From: Micromonosporaceae bacterium
Lineage (GTDB): Bacteria; Actinomycetota; Actinomycetes; Mycobacteriales; Micromonosporaceae
Reading direction: 5' to 3'
DNA length: 51,056 nt
Assembly: GCA_007130245.1 (NCBI GenBank)
Contig: SLSW01000066.1
Span: 1 to 51,056 of the forward strand
This document shows, in pieces, positions 34,135 through 41,611 of the stretch; the stretch's first letter is position 1, and every line of letters begins with the position of its first letter. A program made the translations under genes and the position numbers. Below the pieces are notes generated by a model. That model searched no databases, was not told the origin of the DNA, and saw only the letters and a list, made by a program, of their open reading frames with translations.

Positions 34135-35592
34135 ATGCCGGACATCAACGTGTACGAAGCGTTCAAGGAGCTGGTCCAGCGGTTGCTGAGCGGTGACCAG
34201 GAGGTCGCCGAGCTGGCCGCCACCGACCCGGAGGGCCTGCTGGCCGCCTACGGGATCACCGATGGCAACCTGGACGGGGTCGACTTCCGCCAGGCCGTCG
34301 ACGAGTGCTACCACGACTACGAGCTGCCGGCGGGCAGCAAGCAGGCGCTGGACAGCTACGTGGCCGGTGGCGCCGCGCCCGACCACTACCAGGTGAAGTC
34401 GCCGCCGGCGGCGGAGGGACACCAGACGGCGGAGCACGCGGTGCAGCACCTGCAGTACGTCACCTACGCGACGTACGAGAACAACGAGACCGTCACCCGG
34501 GAGATCGTCAACCAGCAGTTCACGATCGACCAGTCGGACAACCGGGCATTCGACATCGACAACAGCACCGACGTGGCCGTCGACGTGGGCCGCAACTTCG
34601 ACGGTGACATCACCGTCGCGCCGACCACGGCGGCCGGCGACGGGGCCGTGGCCAACACCGGCGACGACAACGTCTTCGGCACCGGCGAGGGCGACGTGCT
34701 TGCCGCCAGCCGCGGCGGCGAGGTCACCTCCGCAGACCGGGGCGCGATCGTCGGCGACGAGAACATCCGCGCCGACGGGGACGGGGACGTGCTCAACGCC
34801 ACCCGGGGCAGCGAGATCAACGCCGCCACCGGCGACGGTGCGGTGCAGGGCGAGCGGATCGAGGGCGTCAACACCGGCGAGTTCGAGGGAGCGCTGGCCG
34901 GCCGCGACGTCGAAGGTGCCACCAACACCGGACAGTTCGACGGCGTCCAGGCTGGTGAGGATGTCCGCGGCGCGGTCAACACCGGGGAGAACACGGGCGT
35001 CAACGCCGATGGTCGGGTCGAGGGCACGGTCGTCGGCGACGACAACCAGACCGCCAACCTGGACATCAACACCAGCGGTGGTGCCGGCGGCGACGCCTCC
35101 GCCGCCGGTGGTGACGTTTCCGGCGGCGGCTTCGGCGACGCCCGGATCGACTCGCGCGACGAGATCCGTGACGTCGACGGCAGTGTCACCAGTGGCGACG
35201 GCACCGGCGGCACCGGCGGCGACGGCGGCAGTGGCGACGTCGGCCCGATCAATCTCAACTTCGGCGACGGCGACCAGACCAACACCGGTGACGTGCGGGA
35301 CTCGGCGGTGGCCAGCGGTGGCGACGCCACCAACGAGCAGGTCAACGAGGGCGACGACGGGCCGATCAAGCTGGGCGACGACCCGTCGGCGGGGGAGCTC
35401 CTGCGCGGGCTGCTGGACGAGGAGCGGGCTGAGGAAGCCGAGCCCGCGCCGGAGGAGGAGACGGATGTGGAGATCCTGCCGGTGCCGGCTCCGGGCGAGG
35501 AGCTGGAAGAGGGGTCGAGCCAGGACATCACCCAGCTGGAGGATCTCGCGACGGAGTCCAGCCAGGAGGACGACGCATCCCTGGGGGTCTGA
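34135..35592 (+). CDS. IniB-like protein with repeat-rich body (copy 2)
   Basis: The 485-residue protein starts MPDINVYEAFKELVQRLLSGDQEVAELAATDPEGLLAAYGITD, the short helical IniB-type N-terminal domain. It continues with a body of ~18-25 residue repeats (TGEFEGALAGRDVEGATNTGQFDGVQAGEDVRG) typical of a beta-solenoid. It shares VGDDNQTANLDIN and the DVGPINLNFGD element with copy 1 (VGDDNQAAQFDIN, DVSDVNINFGD). The C-terminus is strongly acidic (EERAEEAEPAPEEETDVEI). No signal peptide is visible. The ATG at 34135 follows AAGGGG; the track start (34057) lacks an SD. It starts the second module, has the CRP-like dyad upstream and is followed by a hairpin. Confidence 0.8.
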   Translation: MPDINVYEAFKELVQRLLSGDQEVAELAATDPEGLLAAYGITDGNLDGVDFRQAVDECYHDYELPAGSKQALDSYVAGGAAPDHYQVKSPPAAEGHQTAEHAVQHLQYVTYATYENNETVTREIVNQQFTIDQSDNRAFDIDNSTDVAVDVGRNFDGDITVAPTTAAGDGAVANTGDDNVFGTGEGDVLAASRGGEVTSADRGAIVGDENIRADGDGDVLNATRGSEINAATGDGAVQGERIEGVNTGEFEGALAGRDVEGATNTGQFDGVQAGEDVRGAVNTGENTGVNADGRVEGTVVGDDNQTANLDINTSGGAGGDASAAGGDVSGGGFGDARIDSRDEIRDVDGSVTSGDGTGGTGGDGGSGDVGPINLNFGDGDQTNTGDVRDSAVASGGDATNEQVNEGDDGPIKLGDDPSAGELLRGLLDEERAEEAEPAPEEETDVEILPVPAPGEELEEGSSQDITQLEDLATESSQEDDASLGV

Positions 35593-35599
35593 CCGCTGG

Positions 35600-35635
35600 G
35601 TAGGGTAGGTCCGCGCGACAGCGGGCCTACCCTAC
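35600..35635 (+). terminator. Hairpin between iniB-like 2 and Hsp70-2
   Basis: GTAGGGTAGGTCCGC / GCGGGCCTACCCTAC is a 15-bp stem with one G-T type mismatch and a six-base loop, just after the iniB-like stop. It mirrors the hairpin after iniB-like 1. Confidence 0.75.
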
Positions 35636-35687
35636 CTCGTTGGTCGACCGACCAACCCGATTCAACATCAAACCCGGAGCAACCATC

Positions 35688-37517
35688 ATGTATGCACTCG
35701 GCATCGACCTCGGCACGACCTACACCGCGGCGGCGACCTGGCGCCACGGTCAGGTCGAGATAGCCTCGCTGGGCAGCCGGTCGACCGCCATCCCGTCGGT
35801 GGTGCTGCTGCGCGAGGATGAATCGTTCCTGGTCGGCGAGGCGGCCAACCGGCGCGGGCTGACCGAGCCGCACCGGGTGTCGCGGGAGTTCAAGCGCCGC
35901 CTCGGGGACACCACTCCGATCCTGCTGGGCGGGGTGCCCTACTCGGCGGAGGCGCTCATGGCCCGGCTGCTGCGGGCCGTGGTCGAGGAGGTCTCCGGGC
36001 GGGAGGGCGGCGCGCCGGCGACGATCGGCATCTCCCACCCGGCCAACTGGGGACCGTATAAGACCGATCTGCTCACGCAGGCCACCCGTCTGGCCGACCT
36101 GGACCGGCCGGTGACGTTGCTGTCCGAACCGGAGGCGGCGGCGACCTTCTACGCCCAGCAGCAACGGCTCGAGCCCGGCAGCATCGTGGCGGTCTACGAC
36201 CTCGGCGGCGGCACGTTCGACGCCGCGGTGCTGCGCAAGACCGCGCGGGGATTCGAGATCCTGGGCCAGCCGGAGGGGATCGAGCGTCTCGGCGGCATCG
36301 ACTTCGACGCTGCGGTGTTCGCGCACGTCCGCCAGTCGCTCGGCGACACCCTGCCGGAACTGGACGAGGACGATCCGCAGGTGGTGGCGGCGGTGGCGCG
36401 GCTGCGGGACGAGTGCGTGGCGGCGAAGGAGGCGCTGTCGACCGACACCGACACCACCATCCCGGTGCTGCTGCCGAATCTGTCCACCGAGGTGCGGCTG
36501 ACCCGTGCCGAGCTGGAGGAGATGGTGCGACCGGTGCTGCACGAGACGGTGCAGGCACTACGCCGGGCGCTGACCTCGGCACAGGTGGCCGCGGACCAGG
36601 TGCACTCGGTGCTGCTGGTGGGGGGCTCGTCCCGGATACCGATCGTGGCCCAGCTGGTCGGGGCCGAACTCGGCCGCCCGGTCGCGGTGGACGCCCATCC
36701 CAAGCACGCGGTCGCCGCGGGAGCGGCCTGGGCTGCCAGCGTCGAGATGCCACATCCGACAGCCACAGAGCCGGCGCCCGCTCCGCCCGCACCCGCGCCC
36801 GCGCCGGAACCCGCCGCACCCCCGCCCCCGCCCGCGCCCGCGCCGGCTGTCGGCACCGCCCGCGTGCCGACTCCCGCCTCCACACCGACATCTTCGACGG
36901 TCGCGGCCCCTACCACCAAGGCCGGCGACCACGATCGCGCCGGGGAGGGGGGCAGCGGGTTCCGCGGCGCAGCGGGACGGCTCCGCAGCACGATTGCGGG
37001 ACCGCGCGCATGGCAGGTAGCCGGCGGTGTGGTGGTGGTGGCACTGCTCGCCGCGGGCGGTGTGTCACTGGCCCAGGCCGGCGGAGGCGCCGCGGAGGAG
37101 GACACGACCGGCGGCGCTGCCGCCGCCGCGGTCGAGGAGTGCACCGAGGAGATCCAGGCGAACCAGCGCTGGATCTGCCTGACCAGCGCCTCGTTCGACG
37201 CGCAGGGACGGCTGGTCATCGAGTACGACGCCGATTTCGCCGGAGCGACGCCGGATAAGTCGTTCGGCTTCCACATGCACCTCTACGGCGGGGACGGCAT
37301 CGACCCTCCAGCCGAGGTGATGGGCTTTCAGTCTGACAACCCCGGCACGTGGTACATCGAGGACAGCGACCCGGCGGTGATTCCCGCCGACGAGGTGCCC
37401 TCCGTTATCGGCGACGCGCCGAAGGTGTGCGCCCGTATCGCCGGCCCGGACCACCAGCTGGTCCAGGACAACGCCGGCGGTTTCCAGACCGGCAACTGCG
37501 TCACGATCAGCCGCTGA
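35688..37517 (+). CDS. Membrane-anchored Hsp70-family ATPase with extracellular domain (copy 2)
   Basis: The 609-residue protein aligns with copy 1 without gaps across the first 350 residues: GIDLGTTYTAA (5-15), VYDLGGGTFDAAV (169-181), LVGGSSRIPIV (310-320). The linker here is Pro/Ala-rich (APAPPAPAPAPEPAAPPPPP), then a basic stretch, a transmembrane helix (~442-464, WQVAGGVVVVALLAAGGVSLAQA) and the same outside domain (Cys485, Cys497, Cys581, Cys604; GFHMHLYGGDG). The linker and TM sequences are unrelated to copy 1, while both end domains are conserved, so both are under selection. ATG at 35688 with GGAG upstream; the track start at 35640 overlaps the hairpin. It ends 11 bases inside the convergent Crp gene. 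Confidence 0.88.
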   Translation: MYALGIDLGTTYTAAATWRHGQVEIASLGSRSTAIPSVVLLREDESFLVGEAANRRGLTEPHRVSREFKRRLGDTTPILLGGVPYSAEALMARLLRAVVEEVSGREGGAPATIGISHPANWGPYKTDLLTQATRLADLDRPVTLLSEPEAAATFYAQQQRLEPGSIVAVYDLGGGTFDAAVLRKTARGFEILGQPEGIERLGGIDFDAAVFAHVRQSLGDTLPELDEDDPQVVAAVARLRDECVAAKEALSTDTDTTIPVLLPNLSTEVRLTRAELEEMVRPVLHETVQALRRALTSAQVAADQVHSVLLVGGSSRIPIVAQLVGAELGRPVAVDAHPKHAVAAGAAWAASVEMPHPTATEPAPAPPAPAPAPEPAAPPPPPAPAPAVGTARVPTPASTPTSSTVAAPTTKAGDHDRAGEGGSGFRGAAGRLRSTIAGPRAWQVAGGVVVVALLAAGGVSLAQAGGGAAEEDTTGGAAAAAVEECTEEIQANQRWICLTSASFDAQGRLVIEYDADFAGATPDKSFGFHMHLYGGDGIDPPAEVMGFQSDNPGTWYIEDSDPAVIPADEVPSVIGDAPKVCARIAGPDHQLVQDNAGGFQTGNCVTISR

Positions 37518-38193
37518 CCGCGTCGCCGCGCGCGCGTGCCCGCAACGCGGCCAGGTCCCGGATCACCACCCGCAACCGGCTGGTCTCGATCCATCCCAGT
37601 GACCGCAGCGCGCCCAGTGCCTTGCTGACCGCCTCGCGCGAGGACCCGGTCCAGCTCGCCAGCTCGTCCTGGCTCAGCGGCATCGCGATCTGCACACCGT
37701 CGCCGGCCGGTTGCCCGAACCGCTCAGCCAGCTCCACCAGGCGGGCGGCCACCCGGCCGGTGGTGTCCTGGGCGCCGAACTCGACCCGCTTTCGATCGGC
37801 GTCGCGCAATCTACTCACCACCATGCGCGGCAGCATCGCCGCCACCCGCGGATGTTCGGCCAGGAACGCGTCGAACTCCGGCAGCAGCACCACCAGGCCG
37901 ATGGTCTCCTTCAACGCGGTCACGGTCGCCGAGCGCGGCTGGCGGTCGATCGCCGCGAGTTCACCGACCAGCGCGCCACGGTCGCGCACCGCCAGCACCA
38001 CCTCACCGCCGAGCTGTGTGCCGGTGGCCACCTTGACCTGGCCGGTCATCAGCACCACCACCCAGTCGGACCGGTCGTGTTCGTGGAACAGCACCTCGTC
38101 GCGGCGCCACCGTGTCATCCGGCCCCGTCCCCGCAACGAACGGGCCTCCGCCTCGGTCAGCGAAGACCAGAACTGGTCGGTGTCCCAGCTCAC
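37507..38193 (-). CDS. Crp/Fnr family cAMP-responsive transcriptional regulator
   Basis: The 228-residue protein has a cyclic-nucleotide domain with an intact phosphate-binding cassette (GELAAIDRQPRSATVTAL; Glu and Arg present), a central dimerisation helix, and a C-terminal winged HTH (LSQDELASWTGSSREAVSKALGAL). The recognition helix SREAVSKAL resembles the CRP RETVGR helix with Lys for the last Arg. It is translationally coupled to the upstream adenylate cyclase (GTGA overlap of four bases), so enzyme and effector form one cAMP unit. Its 3' end overlaps Hsp70-2 by 11 bases on the other strand. The likely site is TGCGT-N6-ACGCA. Confidence 0.93.
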   Translation of the reverse strand: MSWDTDQFWSSLTEAEARSLRGRGRMTRWRRDEVLFHEHDRSDWVVVLMTGQVKVATGTQLGGEVVLAVRDRGALVGELAAIDRQPRSATVTALKETIGLVVLLPEFDAFLAEHPRVAAMLPRMVVSRLRDADRKRVEFGAQDTTGRVAARLVELAERFGQPAGDGVQIAMPLSQDELASWTGSSREAVSKALGALRSLGWIETSRLRVVIRDLAALRARARGDAVSG

Positions 38194-40205
38194 GGCGAAC
38201 CTCCGGTCACGACGTACGCCCGTACCGGCTGAAGCCGGCCCTTGACGGCGAGCTCGCCCAGCGGGTTGACCGGCAGCGAGTCACCCACCGCTCGCCGGGT
38301 GGACTCACCGATCACCACCTGCCCCGGCTCCGCCAGCCCCTGCAACCGCGCCGCCACGTTCACCGCATCACCCATCGCGTTGAACCCGCGGAGCATCTCG
38401 CTGCCAATGTTGCCGACCAGCGCCGGGCCAGTGTTCGCGCCGATCCGGAACCGTGGCCAGTCCGGCCGGTCGGCGGCGATCCGGTCCACGCCGTGCTGCA
38501 TCGCCAGCGCGGCCCGCACCGCCCTGGTCGCGTGGTCGTGCTGGCGGGCCGGGGCGCCCCACACCGCCAGCAGCGCATCTCCGACGAACTGCACCACCGT
38601 ACCCCCGTGGTCCAGCACGCACGGCACCGTGACCCCGTGGTAGCGGTTGAGCATGGTGACGATCTCAGCCGGCTCCACCGCCTCGGAGAAGGTGGTGAAG
38701 CCGCGCAGGTCGGCGAAGAGCGCGGTGACCTCCACCAGCGACCCGCCCAGCTGCGCCTGGTCCGGGTCGGCCAGCAGCGCGGCGGCCACGTCCGGTGACA
38801 GGTAGGAACGGAACAGGGTCTCCAGTTCGCGGTAGAGGCGGGCGTTCTCCAGCGCCACCGACAGCTGGTTCGCCAGCGCCGCCACCAGCGCCGGATCCCC
38901 CGGGTTCTCGGGTGCCTCCAGCACACCGGCCACCCGGCCGCGCACGGTCAGCGGATACACCGCCACCCCGTCGGCGTGCCGCGTGCCCGACACCGCCAGC
39001 GTCGACGGATCGTACCGACGACCGCCCACCTCGATCACACCGTCGCTGGCCAGCGCCACCCGTACCGGCCCGTACGCCTCGCGGATCCGGCTGTGCACCT
39101 CGGCCAGGAAGTCCTCCTCCCGCAACCCCACCCGTGCCCGCTCCCCGACCGTGACCAGCGCGGACAGCCGCGCCGACACCTCGCGTTCGTGGGCGAGCGC
39201 GGTGCCGGCGCGCTCCAGTACGGCGGCCTGGCCTTCGGTGAGGTGGAAGCGGTCGGCCAACCGCGCCGCCACCGGCGTGTCCACCTCACCGGCGGCACGG
39301 CGCCGCAGCACCGTGACCAGCTCCTCCAGAGCCGCCTCGTACTCGGCGTGGATGCGACGGGCGGTGGCGGCCAGCGTGACCGCGTCGAACAGGCCGGCGG
39401 CCGAACCCTCCCGGCGGTACTGCACCCAGGCGCTGTAGGCCACGAAGCCGAACGCAAACACCAGCAGCAGATGCCACTCCCACCAGGACAGGTGCCACCG
39501 GTCGGCGAGAATCACGGCCACGTTCGCCTCGGCCAGCAGCACGAACGCGGTGATGATGCTGATCAACATCGCCGACGGGCCACGCCGGTACATCAGGTAG
39601 TAGCGCACCGCCGCGACCAGGTATCCGACGACCGCGGCCAACGCCACGGCGATCATCGGCCCCTCGACCTCCCGCTCCCCGGCAGGTTGGTTCAACGGTG
39701 GCAGGTCCAGCAGTGAACTCACCGCCCACGTCGTGAACAGCAGCGCGAGCCCGACCCAGACGAGGACCTGGTAGCGCAGCACCGCTGCGGCCCGCGCCCC
39801 CGACAGCGTCAATGACGAGGCCGCCGCGAAAACCGCGGCGATCGCCAGGCCCACCGGCTGGGCCAGGTCGAACCCGACAGTGGCGCCGTTGGCCACCAGC
39901 ACGCCGGGGGTGGCCAGGGCGTGCAGCGCGAAGAAGCCGGCGCCGGACAGAAACGCCATCGACACCAGCACCAGGCGGGCATCGGCACGCCGGCGGGCCT
40001 CCGTGCTGACCCACCCGCCGAGCACGGTGCTGATGATCGCGACCACCAGCACCAGCCAGAAGTGGCTGGGGCCGTGGTGCCACTCGATGTCCAACTGCGG
40101 CTGCGCGAGTAGCAGCCACAGGCCTGCCATCGGCAACGCCATGTGGAACGCCCACACCACCGCCCGCACGGGTTGGACGGTGGGCGGCAGATGCGAGGGG
40201 TTCAC
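38190..40205 (-). CDS. Membrane class III adenylate/guanylate cyclase with GAF-like domain
   Basis: The 671-residue protein begins with about eight transmembrane helices (residues ~12-265), then a helical linker and a GAF-like region (~320-465, VTVGERARVGLREEDFLAEVHSRIREAYGPVRVALASDG), then a class III cyclase domain. Metal-binding aspartates are in ALFADLRGFTTFSE and VGDALLAVWG; the transition-state Asn/Arg are in GDAVNVAARLQ. The usual adenine-selecting Lys is Gln (QFVGD), and the partner position is Asn (FNAMGD), so base preference is uncertain. It is co-transcribed with the Crp gene, which argues for cAMP. The GTG start has a CRP-like dyad 20 bases upstream, suggesting autoregulation. Confidence 0.9.
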   Translation of the reverse strand: MNPSHLPPTVQPVRAVVWAFHMALPMAGLWLLLAQPQLDIEWHHGPSHFWLVLVVAIISTVLGGWVSTEARRRADARLVLVSMAFLSGAGFFALHALATPGVLVANGATVGFDLAQPVGLAIAAVFAAASSLTLSGARAAAVLRYQVLVWVGLALLFTTWAVSSLLDLPPLNQPAGEREVEGPMIAVALAAVVGYLVAAVRYYLMYRRGPSAMLISIITAFVLLAEANVAVILADRWHLSWWEWHLLLVFAFGFVAYSAWVQYRREGSAAGLFDAVTLAATARRIHAEYEAALEELVTVLRRRAAGEVDTPVAARLADRFHLTEGQAAVLERAGTALAHEREVSARLSALVTVGERARVGLREEDFLAEVHSRIREAYGPVRVALASDGVIEVGGRRYDPSTLAVSGTRHADGVAVYPLTVRGRVAGVLEAPENPGDPALVAALANQLSVALENARLYRELETLFRSYLSPDVAAALLADPDQAQLGGSLVEVTALFADLRGFTTFSEAVEPAEIVTMLNRYHGVTVPCVLDHGGTVVQFVGDALLAVWGAPARQHDHATRAVRAALAMQHGVDRIAADRPDWPRFRIGANTGPALVGNIGSEMLRGFNAMGDAVNVAARLQGLAEPGQVVIGESTRRAVGDSLPVNPLGELAVKGRLQPVRAYVVTGGSP

Positions 40206-40224
40206 GGTTAGAGTCTCCGGCTAA

Positions 40225-40240
40225 TGCGTAGAAGTACGCA
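40225..40240. promoter_or_regulatory. CRP-geometry operator between cyclase operon and secreted-protein operon
   Basis: TGCGTAG-AA-GTACGCA (6-bp perfect inner dyad TGCGTA/TACGCA) followed by GAC. It matches the site at 34016 in 18 of 19 bases. It is 20 bases upstream of the cyclase GTG and 109 bases upstream of the divergent gene at 40350. Confidence 0.65.
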
Positions 40241-40349
40241 GACACCGTAACGCCCCCGCGCTTTGCTGGGCATGCACCGGCGGTACGGCGTGCCGACAGG
40301 GGCATGTCATCACAGGACAGACCGCCGCGCACCATACAGGGAGGCAGAC

Positions 40350-41012
40350 ATGACACGAAAGGGACCACTGCTCACATTGCTGGGAGGTGGAGTACTGGCC
40401 GCTGGCCTGCTCGTGGCCAGCATCAACGCCGCGAGCGGACAGCGGGACGACGCGGAGCAGGACCTGGCCGGCGCCGGCCAGGAGACTCCGTCGCCGGCGG
40501 CAGAGTCGCCGGAACCGGAGGAATCACCCGAACCAGCGGAGGATTCCGAACCGGTGACCTACGTGGGATGGGTCGACGGTGGCGGCGCGTCGGTGGCCAT
40601 CATCATCGACGGTGACGAGGCGACCGCGTACGTGTGTGACGGCGTCACCGTGGAGGTGTGGCTGAACGGGCCGGCCATCAACGGTGAACTGGTGCTCACC
40701 GGCGACGACGGGGAACTGATCGGCAGCTACGACGACACGGAGGCCACCGGCCGCACCGCGGCGCTGGGCCGGGAGTGGACATTCACGGTCGAGGAAGTGG
40801 CTCCACCGGAAGGATTGTATGCGTTCGCCGACACGATCGTCGGCGGTGCCGAGGTGGACGGGGGCTGGATCGTACTTCCGGACGGAACTCAGATCGGTGT
40901 TCTGACCGTCGACGGCGAGTCGGGCCCGGCGCCGGAGCTGGACCTGGCGACCGGTCAGGTGGAGGTCGAGGGCACCACCGTCACGGTGGAACGCCGAGGG
41001 GTAGGAGGTTGA
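40350..41012 (+). CDS. Exported or membrane-anchored protein of unknown function
   Basis: The 220-residue protein starts MTRKGPLLTLLGGGVLAAGLLVASINAASG, a signal peptide or anchor. A Glu/Pro-rich spacer (PSPAAESPEPEESPEPAED) and a beta-rich domain (TYVGWVDGGGASVAIIIDGDEATAYVCDG.. to ..GTTVTVERRGVGG) follow. No enzyme motif is seen. The ATG at 40350 with AGGGAGG upstream was preferred to the track's 40263. It is followed after three bases by a DUF6529-like membrane protein and then a Rieske lipoprotein, so it probably belongs to a membrane electron-transfer unit. The CRP-like dyad at 40225 lies in its upstream region. I do not recognise the family. Confidence 0.75.
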   Translation: MTRKGPLLTLLGGGVLAAGLLVASINAASGQRDDAEQDLAGAGQETPSPAAESPEPEESPEPAEDSEPVTYVGWVDGGGASVAIIIDGDEATAYVCDGVTVEVWLNGPAINGELVLTGDDGELIGSYDDTEATGRTAALGREWTFTVEEVAPPEGLYAFADTIVGGAEVDGGWIVLPDGTQIGVLTVDGESGPAPELDLATGQVEVEGTTVTVERRGVGG

Positions 41013-41015
41013 CAG

Positions 41016-41600
41016 ATGAGTACGGAAACTCAGCCGCCGGTGGCACCGCCGGAGACCAGGGCCTGGCAACTGATGCTGGTGCCGCTGCTGGTGGGTTCGC
41101 TGGTGGCGCTCACCCTGGGGGTCTACGGCAGCCTGCACGAGGGCACCGGGGTGGCGGTGAACATCGCGGGCTTTACCAACCACGCCGCGCCCACCTCGGC
41201 GGCGAAGGTCACCCTCACCACCGGCGCGGTGCTGTTCGCCGTGCTGCAGTTGCTGTCGTCGCTGGTGATGTACGGCAAGGTGCCGGGCGTGGCGGCGCCA
41301 TCGTGGATCGGTGGCGCGCACCGCTGGTCGGGCCGGATCGCGTTTCTGCTGGCCGTGCCGGTGGCGGTGCACTGCCTCTACGCGGCCGGCTTCGCGACCT
41401 TCAACACCCGCGTGTTCGTGCACTCACTGTTGGGCTGCCTGTTCTTCGGGGCGTTCGTGGTGAAGATGCTCGGTCTGCGCAAGGACGGGATGCCCGGGTG
41501 GTTCCTGCCGTTGTTCGGTGGGGTGGTCTTCACCGGCCTGGTCGGTCTGTGGTGGACGACGGCCATCCGTTTCTTCAGCACCTTCGGCTCGCCGTTCTAG
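41016..41600 (+). CDS. DUF6529-like multi-pass membrane protein
   Basis: The 194-residue protein has about five transmembrane helices (LMLVPLLVGSLVALTLGVYG, VTLTTGAVLFAVLQLLSSLVMYG, IAFLLAVPVAVHCLYAAGF, VFVHSLLGCLFFGAFVVKML, PLFGGVVFTGLVGLWWTTAI). Histidines in GAHRWSG, AVHCLY and FVHSLLG fall at membrane-helix positions like haem ligands of cytochrome b561-type proteins. This suggests a haem-binding electron carrier, but it is not proven. It begins three bases after the secreted protein and is followed by a Rieske lipoprotein after 11 bases, with GGAGGAAC between. The three genes form a clear operon. Confidence 0.78.
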   Translation: MSTETQPPVAPPETRAWQLMLVPLLVGSLVALTLGVYGSLHEGTGVAVNIAGFTNHAAPTSAAKVTLTTGAVLFAVLQLLSSLVMYGKVPGVAAPSWIGGAHRWSGRIAFLLAVPVAVHCLYAAGFATFNTRVFVHSLLGCLFFGAFVVKMLGLRKDGMPGWFLPLFGGVVFTGLVGLWWTTAIRFFSTFGSPF

Positions 41601-41611
41601 GAGGAACAGTC

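Noticed and set aside
32531-34223. Two minus-strand ORFs (370 and 539 residues) opposite Hsp70-1
   Set aside because: Shadows of the Hsp70-1 gene; Arg/Gly-rich with no conserved motif.
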